In this document: positions 44,971 through 53,797 of the stretch, piece after piece | How the letters are laid out: every line of letters begins with the position of its first letter | How positions within the stretch are numbered: the stretch's first letter is position 1 | Origin: Laspinema sp. D2d | GTDB lineage: Bacteria > Cyanobacteriota > Cyanobacteriia > Cyanobacteriales > Laspinemataceae | Direction: 5' to 3' | Length of the DNA: 64,000 nucleotides | Assembly (NCBI RefSeq): GCF_025370755.1 | Contig: NZ_JAMXFC010000003.1 | Coordinates: forward strand, 62,001-126,000 | Position numbers and translations under genes: made by a program | Notes under the pieces: generated by a model | Database searches by the model: none | What the model was told of the DNA's origin: nothing | Seen by the model: the letters and a program-made list of their open reading frames with translations, nothing else

Positions 44971-46776
44971 TTGAGGTCGGGTGAGTCCAAAATCAAGCCA
45001 TTGAGCTTCGTCGTGAAACCAAGAAGAACCGTTAATCCCTCTCGAATTGGGAATTTTAAACCCCTGGTTGGGGCAACAATCATCACCTTGCTGGTCCTCA
45101 TCGGACTCCTGTCCCTAACTCCGATGCCCAGTGCTGGAGCCACCGTAAACCCTTCAAATTGGAACTGGGTTGCGTCAGGGGAAGAGTCCCCGGAGGCGAT
45201 CGCCTCGGTCCCACCGGAACCCTACATTGCCCAATTTCGCTCGGAATGGCTCAATCAGGAACTCCAACAAGCACAATCTGCCGTGACTTTGGATGGAAGA
45301 CGCCTTTTCTTTGTCACTCGGGCAGGGGAATATCCCGCCGATGTTCGCGCCAATGTGATTGAAACTCAGCTTCAATCCGTTGCAGATTCGGCCATGCCTT
45401 TTGAACTAGAGGTGCGGCAAACCAATCAACTACCCGCCATTTACCTCAACGATCGCCTCTTAGTTACCGTCACCGCCGGGGATACGGTGGATAACTTCAC
45501 CCCCCAAGCTCAAGCTGAAGTTTGGATGCGGGATCTTCAAGAGGCCCTAGAACAAGCTAAACGAGAACGGGAAGGGCGATTTATCCAGCGATCGCTGATT
45601 CACGCCATTGGCATTATCATCGCCGTCTTGGTCCTAAATCGCGGATGCAGGCAAATGTGGCGAAGGTATCGCCAACCTTTGCAGAATCTCTTTCGCGGCA
45701 CAACCCCCGAAGGAGAACCCTCTGACTCCATCGGTGCAATGGATTTGTTATTCACCCTCCTGGGGACACTCTTCCGCATCGTCTTAGCAGGGGGGACCAT
45801 TCTTTATATTGCCAACCTCTTCCCCTTCACCCGACAATGGAGCTACCGCCTCACCGATGTCCTGATTACCTCCTTTACCACCCCCATTATCACCCTGACT
45901 GAACGCGCTTACAGCATCATCGATCTAGCGATCATCACAGGGATGCTCATTGGGGTAGTCGCCATCTCAGGAATGGCAACCAATACCTTGCGATCGCGGG
46001 TGTTGCGTCTTGCGGGACTGAATCGGGGTGCAGAAGAAGCAATCTCCATCGTCACCAAATACTCCCTGATCATCATCGGTAGCATCGTCCTTCTGCAACT
46101 CTGGGGACTGGATATTACCTCCCTCACCATCGTTGCCAGTGCCCTGGGTGTGGGGATTGGTTTCGGGTTTCAGGATATCGCCAAAAACTTTGGCAGTGGA
46201 ATTGTCCTCGTTTTTGAGCGTCGCATTCAAGTGGGGGATTTTGTCGAAGTCGGGCAGTATGTGGGGACCGTTGAACGCATTGGGGGTCGGAGTACCACGA
46301 TCCAAACCTTAGACCGGATTTTTATCATTGTGCCAAATTCCCGGTTTTTGGAAACCGAAGTGATTAACTGGTCCCACCGCAACCCCGTTTCTCGATTGCA
46401 TTTGCCGGTGGGTGTCGCCTATACTTCTGATGTCCGCCAGGTCGAAAATGCCCTATTAGATGCAGCGAAGGGACATCCGGATGTCTTGCTAGTTCCCCCA
46501 CCCCGGGTTTTTTTCAAAGGGTTTGGCAGCAGTTCTTTAGATTTTGAACTGCTTATATGGATTTCAGAACCCAGTCAGCAATTTGGGATTAAAAGCGATT
46601 TGTATTTCCGGATTTTCTCCTTGCTGCACCATGTCGGGGTAGAAATTCCCTTTGCTCAACGGGATTTGCACCTTCGGTCCGGAAGCTTGCCGGTGCAACT
46701 TTCCCCCGAACTGGAACAGGCATTATTGAAATGGCTCGATCGCAACAAACCGGGTAAACCAGAGGAGATGTTGTGA
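44971..46776 (+). CDS. MscS-family mechanosensitive channel, long form
   Basis: About 600 residues. An N-terminal hydrophobic segment (ATIITLLVLIGLLSL) precedes a periplasmic region rich in helices, then three to four membrane helices at ~210-375. The pore helix has the Gly/Ala pattern (VASALGVGIGFGFQDIAKNFGSG), and the cytoplasmic part follows (RRIQVGDFVEVGQYVGTVERIG, VPNSRFLETEVINWSH). A MscS-type osmotic valve, distinct from the shorter one at 24760-26106. The start is uncertain: TTG 44971 gives the longest frame, with GTG or TTG choices inside the next 45 nt and no clear ribosome site. Confidence 0.88.
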   Translation: MRSGESKIKPLSFVVKPRRTVNPSRIGNFKPLVGATIITLLVLIGLLSLTPMPSAGATVNPSNWNWVASGEESPEAIASVPPEPYIAQFRSEWLNQELQQAQSAVTLDGRRLFFVTRAGEYPADVRANVIETQLQSVADSAMPFELEVRQTNQLPAIYLNDRLLVTVTAGDTVDNFTPQAQAEVWMRDLQEALEQAKREREGRFIQRSLIHAIGIIIAVLVLNRGCRQMWRRYRQPLQNLFRGTTPEGEPSDSIGAMDLLFTLLGTLFRIVLAGGTILYIANLFPFTRQWSYRLTDVLITSFTTPIITLTERAYSIIDLAIITGMLIGVVAISGMATNTLRSRVLRLAGLNRGAEEAISIVTKYSLIIIGSIVLLQLWGLDITSLTIVASALGVGIGFGFQDIAKNFGSGIVLVFERRIQVGDFVEVGQYVGTVERIGGRSTTIQTLDRIFIIVPNSRFLETEVINWSHRNPVSRLHLPVGVAYTSDVRQVENALLDAAKGHPDVLLVPPPRVFFKGFGSSSLDFELLIWISEPSQQFGIKSDLYFRIFSLLHHVGVEIPFAQRDLHLRSGSLPVQLSPELEQALLKWLDRNKPGKPEEML

Positions 46777-46843
46777 ACCGGGTAGTATCTCCTCTGCCGC
46801 GCATCGCACTTTATCTCACGCCATCGGAGAACCCCAGCTCATT

Positions 46844-47587
46844 TCAAGGCAAAAATGCCAACACGGTTGCGGGAGAACCGGAACCCTGAACCAACTGCAA
46901 CGGGGCGATCGCCAAGGTGGTGCCAATGGGCGGCAACTGGTCCAAGTTTGTGAGATTTTCCAAAACAATGCGCGGTTCTGCCAACACTTGTCGGTTGGTG
47001 GCAAAGGTTAAATCTTGTCCCCCATCGACCCCATGTGTATCAATCCCCACCCCGCCAATCTGACGGCGATCAAGCAAAAATCCGGTTGTTTCCGGTGCAA
47101 AACCGGGAAAGTGCTGCTGGTTGATAAAGGCTTCTGGGTCCGACCACTTGTGCTGCCAGCCCGTATATAATAAAACCACCGTTCCCGGAGAGATTTCCCC
47201 TTGTTCGGCTTCCCAGGCCAAGACATCAGCGCAAGTTAGAGTATAATCTGGATTCGCGGCGGCCCTCTCACCGATATTGATCACCACGGCTTTGACGATT
47301 AAGGACTCGGCAGTATAAGTCTCAATTCCTACTCCGTCGGGATAAAAACTATTGGGTGCATTCAGATGGGTCGCGCTATGTTCTCCCATTGCAAAGCGTC
47401 GTAAATAATAGCCATCGGTAGATAAGTTAGCGATCGCTTGGAACTCAACGGGAGGATCTCCGGGCCATTGGGGGATATTGGAGGCGATCGGGTGACTCAG
47501 GTGAATCACTTGGGAATAATTAATTATTTTAGGAGAAAATGGCAGGTTCATGGTGAGGAATAAGGAGGAAATATTTTCGCTAATCAT
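46844..47587 (-). CDS. Cyclase-family (kynurenine-formamidase-like) protein with altered metal motif
   Basis: A 247-residue protein of the cyclase/KynB fold (start VIHLSHPI, WPGDPP, later GVGIDTHGVDGG). In KynB-type amidases the motif HxGTHxDxPxH supplies metal ligands and the catalytic His. Here the positions read HSATHLNAPNSF: His70 and His74 remain, but the metal Asp is Asn76 and the catalytic His is Ser80. Other cyanobacterial relatives may share this. The enzyme may have a different activity, so hydrolysis of N-formylkynurenine should not be assumed. The ATG at 47587 follows GAGGG. Confidence 0.78.
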   Translation of the reverse strand: MISENISSLFLTMNLPFSPKIINYSQVIHLSHPIASNIPQWPGDPPVEFQAIANLSTDGYYLRRFAMGEHSATHLNAPNSFYPDGVGIETYTAESLIVKAVVINIGERAAANPDYTLTCADVLAWEAEQGEISPGTVVLLYTGWQHKWSDPEAFINQQHFPGFAPETTGFLLDRRQIGGVGIDTHGVDGGQDLTFATNRQVLAEPRIVLENLTNLDQLPPIGTTLAIAPLQLVQGSGSPATVLAFLP

Positions 47588-47708
47588 AAACCCTCAGCAA
47601 AATTTTTTAGAGAGTAACCGGATGGAGGGTGAATGTTTTAGATAGAGTGACGAGCGATTGCGATCGCCAAAGTCAACGCGAACCATTCAATGGACTAAAA
47701 AGGAGTTT

Positions 47709-48110
47709 ATGCAAATCTCGACTTGGGTTACGGAACAATATGCAGAAACCTACTTGCTGACTTGGTTGCTGAGTCAGTGGGAATTGTGGTGGTGCGAGGG
47801 AGAAGTTTACCAAGCCGCCGTTGTCACCGATGGCGATCGCCTCCAAGCCTTCGTCCAAAATAGCGAAGGGGACGAACTGATTAAACAAGTGGCTCAAAAA
47901 TTGACAGAAAAAGCCAGTTGGGATAGAATAGCCACTTCCTTAAACCGCATTTTCCAAATTTATCGACAAGAATTAATGCACCTCCCAGTGCTTCGTTACC
48001 AACAAGAAGCAAAACTGGAAAAACCCTCAAAAAACGGTACAACTCCGGCCTTACTCCAACCAGAATTTATTAATCCCTACGCCGACAGTTTAACGGGATT
48101 AAATGATTAA
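47709..48110 (+). CDS. Hypothetical protein (133 aa)
   Basis: I do not recognise a family. I chose ATG 47709 (MQISTWVTEQY) because AAGGAG lies 4 nt upstream; a longer frame begins at 47658. The protein is soluble, has a Trp-rich segment (TWLLSQWELWWCEGEVYQ), then VVTDGDRLQAFVQNSEGDEL, and a helical C-terminal half with a polar tail. No membrane segment or catalytic motif is visible. A hairpin with a T-run follows at ~48302-48334. Confidence 0.62.
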   Translation: MQISTWVTEQYAETYLLTWLLSQWELWWCEGEVYQAAVVTDGDRLQAFVQNSEGDELIKQVAQKLTEKASWDRIATSLNRIFQIYRQELMHLPVLRYQQEAKLEKPSKNGTTPALLQPEFINPYADSLTGLND

Positions 48111-48301
48111 GAAATCTGGATTTAACTCTGGGGCGATCGCCCGGGGAACCCTCCATTTTATTTCTCCTCTTTCATTCCCCGCTTCGGCTGCTCAAAAAAT
48201 TCCCCAGAACTAATACAGACTGGGAAAACAAACCTTTATATTCGGAGGCTCATCCCAGCAAACCGCTCCTCCCGATATAGAGCTGCTGCGGCAGTTCTGT
48301 A

Positions 48302-48334
48302 CCCCTTGCTCTCCCCAGAACAAGGGGAATTTTT
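48302..48334 (+). terminator. Probable intrinsic terminator
   Basis: CCCCTTG ... CAAGGGG (7-bp stem, 12-nt loop) is followed by AATTTTT. It lies about 190 nt after the 133-residue hypothetical gene and just before the convergent DUF2157-like gene ends. Confidence 0.55.
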
Positions 48335-48351
48335 ATGATTTTAACGGCCTC

Positions 48352-49410
48352 TTATGAACGCTGACGCGGTAAAATATCGCGAATAGTCCTCGGCAAATTT
48401 CCCACTATCAATCGGGCGATCGCCGCCTCGTTCCGCTGATATTGAATCCCCGCATAAATCACTAAAAGACCTAACACCATTAAGGTTAAGGGAAATAACA
48501 AAGAACCCTGAAAAGTTCTATAGGATAAATCATATAATAAATATGAAATCCCCAGAGTTCCAAATACGATAAAAACCCGGCGATGTAACAAAACCGATAG
48601 CAAAATCAAGCCCAGATTAATTATCAAATAGATAAAAGGGTTCCAAGAGTAGCCAATTCCCATAAAGGTCATACTAAACCAAAACGACATCAAGCCAAAT
48701 AAATATAGCCAAAAGGCATAATCTTCTTCAAGGTAGCTGGTTTTTACATCCACCCAATAGGCCACCATCAACGCAATCAATCCAAACCAGAAAAATACCC
48801 AATTTTCTTGGCTATACCACCAGTTTTCTCCCGTATAATAAAAAATAATTAAAGCCGTCACATGAATAGACAAAAATCCGAAAGCTAAGGTAATCGGGGT
48901 CATTAAAAATGGAAATTTTATAAATTTTAAGGTAATCAATGCCCCCAAAATAGTGGCTAATTCCATTATAATAAAAATAACTTTTTCATGAACAAAATAA
49001 GTAGAATAATCATCATAAAGATAGGGGAGAGGCCAGGATTCTACCTGACTTAGAAGGCCAAAAATAGCCAGGGGAGTCATGCACACTGCAATAGTAAATA
49101 GGAGTCCACCGGGTATTTTTAAATTTTGCTGAAACCAGAGGGTTTTACCCGCCAGGACAAACAAAAAAGCGTACAAGCAAGCTAAGAACACCAAGCCCTT
49201 GCCTCCAAATTCCTCCCAAGCTAAACTCATAAACCAACTCATTCCGGAAAGCACAATGAAGGCCCCAAAATAGTAAGCAACATTGGCAAAATTAAACTGA
49301 GGGCGGTTGCTGGTCCGCTTTTGGAGTGCATTCCAGAGAGATTCTGCTTGTTCTGCGGAGAGAATTCCTTCGGAGACTGCCCAATCGATGTCCTTTTTAA
49401 CAATCTTCAT
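48352..49410 (-). CDS. DUF2157-like multi-span membrane protein
   Basis: A 352-residue protein: a soluble N-terminal helical segment (DWAVSEGILSAEQAESLWNAL, typical of the DUF2157 start) and then about ten hydrophobic segments, many with aromatic residues, up to ~residue 330, and a basic tail. DUF2157 has no assigned function. The ATG at 49410 (MKIVKKDIDW) is favoured; the frame extends four codons upstream to a TTG. The gene stands alone. Confidence 0.72.
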   Translation of the reverse strand: MKIVKKDIDWAVSEGILSAEQAESLWNALQKRTSNRPQFNFANVAYYFGAFIVLSGMSWFMSLAWEEFGGKGLVFLACLYAFLFVLAGKTLWFQQNLKIPGGLLFTIAVCMTPLAIFGLLSQVESWPLPYLYDDYSTYFVHEKVIFIIMELATILGALITLKFIKFPFLMTPITLAFGFLSIHVTALIIFYYTGENWWYSQENWVFFWFGLIALMVAYWVDVKTSYLEEDYAFWLYLFGLMSFWFSMTFMGIGYSWNPFIYLIINLGLILLSVLLHRRVFIVFGTLGISYLLYDLSYRTFQGSLLFPLTLMVLGLLVIYAGIQYQRNEAAIARLIVGNLPRTIRDILPRQRS

Positions 49411-49673
49411 AAAACCTGTCAAAGAAAGGGTAGATAGGTGGGTTATAACATAGAATTCTGGAGAGCCATCTGGAGCCGATTAGATGGCAAGATTGCCCTT
49501 GTCAAGGGGTGTAAAGTTCCGACACCCCCACCGATAATCGCAACGAGTGGAAACATTATCCGGCCAAAAGCGATCGCTTTAAAGTTGGGAAGTCAGCGCC
49601 AAAACAGGTCCCCATTTGTGGCGATCGCTCCCTAAAATTAAAATGAAGTTTCGCAAGGGAAAGAACGATAGTA

Positions 49674-50588
49674 ATGAAACCGTTAAAAAATCGGACAATT
49701 CTAGGTGTAGGGTTGAGCCTCTGGGCGATCGCCTCCACGGGGTTCCACACCCCCGCCACCAACGCGCAATCCCCCTTACAACTAGCCCAGGCATCAGGCA
49801 CCCTCTGTCGGCAAGTCACAGAACAACAGGGATTAGCGATTCGGTCCCAACCCAACCCCAACTCCCCGGCGATCGGTGGGGTCGATTTTAATGGCACCCT
49901 CACCCTTGCTAACGGTGCACGCCAGATTCCTGGTCCTGATGGACGAGTGTGGTTTGAAATCACGGCACCCGTGCCCGGGTACGTTTCCAACGGAGAACCG
50001 GGAAGTTCGGGCAATTTTGTCCCCTGTAACGGAATCGCCACCCCGTTCCCCAACCAAACCCCCTCTCCTAACCTCGGCACAACCTCCCTGTGTCGTCGAG
50101 TTGACTCCAATCTAGCCCCCCAAGGCATCAGTGTTCATGCCGATGCCAACCGATTTGCCACCAATCGCGGTGGATTAGCACCGGGAGCTCAAGTGTTACT
50201 CGCACCAAATGCTCAACTTCTGCCCGATCAAAATCGTGAACCCCGGACTTGGATTGAAATTTCATCCCCAATCGTCGGTTATATCCCGACGGAAAGCTTA
50301 ATCTACTGCAATGGAGGGGTTTCTGTGAATCCCCTCAATCCGACTCCCGTAACCGCCAATCTCTGCCGTGAAGTAGAAGGTCGAGAGGCACCGGATGGAT
50401 TGGTCATTCGCGCTGAACCCACCAGTTCCGCCGCCTATTTAGGTGTGGTCCCTCCGAGAGCTAGGGTTAGTCTGGTCCCCAATTATCAAATCCTCCGCGA
50501 TCGCAATTCAGAAGCACGAGAGTGGGTACAAATTACGACACCCGTATCCGGGTTTGTGTCTACGGATAGTTTAATTATGTGTCGATAG
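49674..50588 (+). CDS. Secreted SH3b-domain protein, three repeats
   Basis: A 304-residue exported protein with a signal peptide (about residues 1-31, ending TNAQ) and three SH3b repeats. Each opens with Cys-Arg (LCRQV, LCRRV, LCREV) and closes at GYV/GYI/GFV...C. Pro-rich linkers separate the repeats. It is a longer paralogue of the proteins at 23868-24521 and 50942-51595. It is probably periplasmic or wall-bound (inference). A nonamer repeat array begins 2 nt after its stop codon. Confidence 0.85.
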   Translation: MKPLKNRTILGVGLSLWAIASTGFHTPATNAQSPLQLAQASGTLCRQVTEQQGLAIRSQPNPNSPAIGGVDFNGTLTLANGARQIPGPDGRVWFEITAPVPGYVSNGEPGSSGNFVPCNGIATPFPNQTPSPNLGTTSLCRRVDSNLAPQGISVHADANRFATNRGGLAPGAQVLLAPNAQLLPDQNREPRTWIEISSPIVGYIPTESLIYCNGGVSVNPLNPTPVTANLCREVEGREAPDGLVIRAEPTSSAAYLGVVPPRARVSLVPNYQILRDRNSEAREWVQITTPVSGFVSTDSLIMCR

Positions 50589-50725
50589 GAGATTAGGGAG
50601 ATGGGGGAGATGGGGAGGATGGGGAGGATGGGGAGGATGGGGAGGATGGGGAGGATGGGGGAGATGGGGAACTGGAGTGGGTTTTTTGGCTGTTTGTAGG
50701 AATGACTTAGGTCGTTTTAGGAGGT
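50589..50725 (+). repeat. Nonamer G-rich array, single arm, with adjoining hairpin-like remnant
   Basis: A run of 9-nt GATGGGGAG-type units fills ~50600-50672, directly after the SH3b gene. About 35 nt on, AATGACTTAGGTCGTT (near 50700-50716) recalls the AACGACT...AGTCGTT hairpin in the array at 40492. It looks like a one-armed relative of the two inverted arrays. Confidence 0.7.
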
Positions 50726-50941
50726 TCATAATACTGCAAAAAAGATTACCTAATTGCAATTAAAATAGGGAATAATTTGAGCCGTAATACCCTATAAAAT
50801 TAAAGGCTTTTCCCTTTTGCCTACGCCTTCAATTTCCCTAGAGTAATTCTGGTATAATTTTGAAACCTTTCTCTTGAAAGTCAAAATTTACCGCTAAAAT
50901 TAAAGCTAGAACCTGTTTGAATTGGAGACAAAACCCAACCC
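50726..50941. other. Rest of the gap between the two SH3b genes
   Basis: AT-rich sequence with no gene. It should contain the promoter of the second SH3b gene. No recognisable RNA element. Confidence 0.5.
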
Positions 50942-51595
50942 ATGAAATTGTTAAATCTGTGGACAATCCCGATCGCGCTTCTGAGTGTCATGACGATCGC
51001 GCTTCCCCAGGCGATCGCCACTCCACTGGCACAGGCAGAAGCCCCGGATCTGTGCCGTCGCGTCATGGAACGTCGGGGTTTAGCGGTCCACCGGACCCCA
51101 GACCCCAGTCAAACCCAAATTGGGGGCGTAGACCCCAATGCCACCGTGACTTTAGCGGCTGATGCTGAACCGATAGTCGGTTCCGATGGTCGAATCTGGA
51201 TTAAAATCACGGCACCTGTTGAAGGCTTTATTTCCAATGGTCCCCCGAATAGTGGGGGCAACCTCGCCTACTGTTCCGGAAGTGCCGGACCCAGACCCTC
51301 TGCAACCCCACCGACTTCTACCACCCCATCCCCGGTTGCTGAGACTCCAGAGATTCCCAATGGTCAGTTTTGCCGCCAAGTGAATGGATTGGTGACACCC
51401 CAGGGTCTGGCGATTCGTTCTGCTGTTTCCGGTCCTTCTCAGTATCTCGGAGGAGTTCCTGCTAATGGGCGCGTGCAATTGATTGAAGATTACGAATATA
51501 TTCCCGATCCAGGGGGAATCCAACGCTCATGGGTGGAAATAGTAGCTCCCATTAAAGGGTTCGTTTCTGTGAATAGTTTGATTCGCTGTTTTTAA
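50942..51595 (+). CDS. Secreted SH3b-domain protein, two repeats
   Basis: A 217-residue exported protein: a signal peptide (cleavage near ATPLAQA, about residue 28) and two SH3b repeats. Each begins with Cys (LCRRV, FCRQV) and ends in Cys (LAYC, LIRC), with a Pro/Thr-rich linker. It has the same length and layout as the paralogue at 23868-24521 and sits 353 nt from the three-repeat paralogue, suggesting a local duplication. No catalytic domain is present. Confidence 0.85.
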   Translation: MKLLNLWTIPIALLSVMTIALPQAIATPLAQAEAPDLCRRVMERRGLAVHRTPDPSQTQIGGVDPNATVTLAADAEPIVGSDGRIWIKITAPVEGFISNGPPNSGGNLAYCSGSAGPRPSATPPTSTTPSPVAETPEIPNGQFCRQVNGLVTPQGLAIRSAVSGPSQYLGGVPANGRVQLIEDYEYIPDPGGIQRSWVEIVAPIKGFVSVNSLIRCF

Positions 51596-51689
51596 GTGAT
51601 AATTCTCGCTTAAGTTTAATTTTAGGATATTTAATCAGGGTGCATTATTTCAGGAGATTGAGTTAAGGTCAACTAGCAGAAAACGTCAG

Positions 51690-52712
51690 CTATTGCGGAA
51701 AAACTGAAACCAGATTCTGGTCTGGATTAATGTCAATTTTGGCAAGACCAAATTGTTCGATGACTCCGGCATTAGTGGTTAAATGTAAAGAAATAGCTTG
51801 GGCATGATAGTGAGTTTCTGAACTGGCTAAAGCAGCGGGTAATAAGAGTTGGTCTGCGAGATAGACATCAACAGCAGCCCCGCTGTGATGAAAGTCCAAC
51901 AAGGCATCACAGGCGCGATCGGCGACTTGATCCGAGGGCAGTCCCTGTTTCCCTAATGCGCTAAATCCAGCGATGCTATTGCGATAGTTCGCCGTTAAAA
52001 ATAGGCCCGCACCGGGAGCGATTCCTTTTTCCCGGGTGGTTTGGACCTGAACTTTCATTTGGGCCTCGCGTAAGCGATTTTCGGCACGGTTGGCGATGCG
52101 TTGGGGGATGTGAGAAGGGAGTTCAGTGACGGCGGCTAATCCTCTCACCTGTTGGAATTTGCCCCGGTCCTGGAGATTCAGTCCGGATAGGGGCTGGCCC
52201 CCAGTTACCCGGAGTTGGATTTCACCCCCGCCTCGGGGATACCAGCCCCATTTGACTAAGGTGACTTCCGCAGAGACTCCCATGCGGGCGATCGCCGGTA
52301 AATAAACCTCCTGAATGTAGGGAAAACTGGGACTAAAGGCCACATGGGTCCCCCCGCAGAGGGTAATCCGCGATTCCCCAGGAGTTAGGGCTAAAGGGAG
52401 CAAAATCGTCTGTAAGACTAAACTGACAGCCCCAGCGGTGGTGACATCAAACCGATAGTGACCCGGTTGAGGGGGGGATTGGGGAATGAATTCTAAGTAT
52501 TGGGACCCGAGGGAGTCCCCATAAACTTTGGCATTGCAGAGGGTCGCTGCGGCGCGGACCCCGGTGAGGTGTTGGGCGGCTAAACCGGGTTTAGTACGTC
52601 CTGCGCGAATGCGATCGAGGGTGAGGGGTGTTCCCGTGAGGGTGGCTAGACTCAGGGCAGTCCGGAGGACCTGACCCCCACCTTCTCCAAATGAGCCGTC
52701 AATATGAATCAT
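51690..52712 (-). CDS. rtcA: RNA 3'-terminal phosphate cyclase
   Basis: A 340-residue RtcA. It adenylates an RNA 3'-phosphate and cyclises it to a 2',3'-cyclic phosphate. Family marks are GSFGEGGGQVLRTAL at the N-terminus, RAGRTKPGLAAQHL, and the region with the catalytic His, FHHSGAAVDVYLADQLLLPAAL. Length is normal. RtcB, the usual partner ligase, is not in the window. The gene is divergent from the Tab2 gene; their starts lie about 70 nt apart. Confidence 0.95.
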   Translation of the reverse strand: MIHIDGSFGEGGGQVLRTALSLATLTGTPLTLDRIRAGRTKPGLAAQHLTGVRAAATLCNAKVYGDSLGSQYLEFIPQSPPQPGHYRFDVTTAGAVSLVLQTILLPLALTPGESRITLCGGTHVAFSPSFPYIQEVYLPAIARMGVSAEVTLVKWGWYPRGGGEIQLRVTGGQPLSGLNLQDRGKFQQVRGLAAVTELPSHIPQRIANRAENRLREAQMKVQVQTTREKGIAPGAGLFLTANYRNSIAGFSALGKQGLPSDQVADRACDALLDFHHSGAAVDVYLADQLLLPAALASSETHYHAQAISLHLTTNAGVIEQFGLAKIDINPDQNLVSVFPQ

Positions 52713-52781
52713 AGATCAACTCCAGTTAATGATACGATCGCTCATAGAGATAGTAGGCTGGGAAAACGGCGCAAAATATCG

Positions 52782-53660
52782 ATGAGCAAAACGTGGGAAC
52801 TAGATTTTTACTCCAAACCGATTCTCGATGAGAATGGCAAAAAGCGCTGGGAAGTGCTCATCTGTGAGAGTCCGACCGATACCTGCTCCACGGAAGAGTT
52901 GTTGCGCTTTTCAAAATATTGTTCCAGTAGCGAAGTCAATTCGATGTGGTTAGGAGATGCCATCAACGAAGCGATCGCTATCGCTGGCAAACCGCCGACA
53001 CAGATTCGCTTTTTCCGTCGCCAGATGAACAATATGATCACCAAAGCCTGCAAAGATTTGGGCATCACCTCCAAACCCTCCCGGCGGACCGTCGCGCTAT
53101 ACCGTTGGTTGCAGGAACGGATGGACACCATTTATCCCCTAGAACCGGGGTTTCAGGGGGCAGGGTTAACCCCTTCGGTGCAATTTGAAACCCCGAAACC
53201 GGAACGCCTTCCCGATGCGCTACAGGGCGATCGCTGGGCATTTGTCTCCTTAGAAGCCGGTAGTTTTGCAGAAATGCAGGAATGGGAGATTGATTTTGGA
53301 GAAGCCTTTCCCATTTTAGGGGAAAAAAGTTTAGTGCCCCAGATCAGCACAGACACGATTATTCCCGGGATGATTGTCTTCTCAAACAGGGCGAAAGCCT
53401 TAGCGGGATGGATGTCAGGACTAGAGTTAGGGTTTTTGAAGCCCGAACTGGAAGAACCCGGACAGGTGGTGTTAGAAACAGGTTTTAATGAGCGCTGGAT
53501 TCTGGCGAATTTAACGGATAAAAGCACTCGCGCCGAAGCACAAGGATTTGCCGAAACCAAGGATAAAGCCCAAGGGGTGCATTTTTTAGCCATTCAGACG
53601 GATCCCAATTCCGAATCTTTTGCCGGATTTTGGCTATTACAGGAACTCAACTTAGCGTAA
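52782..53660 (+). CDS. Tab2/Atab2-family RNA-binding protein
   Basis: A 292-residue protein of the Tab2 family, found in cyanobacteria and plastids. Features are WELDFYSKPILDENGKKRWEVLICES at the start, then IRFFRRQM, PSRRTVALYRWLQERM and a C-terminal FWLLQELNL. In plants and Chlamydomonas it is needed for translation of psaB mRNA and so for photosystem I. A similar role here is inferred. I chose ATG 52782 (MSKTWELD), the usual family start; the open frame begins at 52704 and would overlap rtcA. Confidence 0.88.
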   Translation: MSKTWELDFYSKPILDENGKKRWEVLICESPTDTCSTEELLRFSKYCSSSEVNSMWLGDAINEAIAIAGKPPTQIRFFRRQMNNMITKACKDLGITSKPSRRTVALYRWLQERMDTIYPLEPGFQGAGLTPSVQFETPKPERLPDALQGDRWAFVSLEAGSFAEMQEWEIDFGEAFPILGEKSLVPQISTDTIIPGMIVFSNRAKALAGWMSGLELGFLKPELEEPGQVVLETGFNERWILANLTDKSTRAEAQGFAETKDKAQGVHFLAIQTDPNSESFAGFWLLQELNLA

Positions 53661-53797
53661 AGTTGTGAAGTGTGAAGTCTTGTCGCGTCGGCAACATCCA
53701 GTTCCGCTCTACAAGTGTGAACCGTTGGGGAAAGAAATTTCTGATTTTACCCTAGCTGTTTCACCCTTCACCCTTCATCCTTCATCCTTGAATTCTC

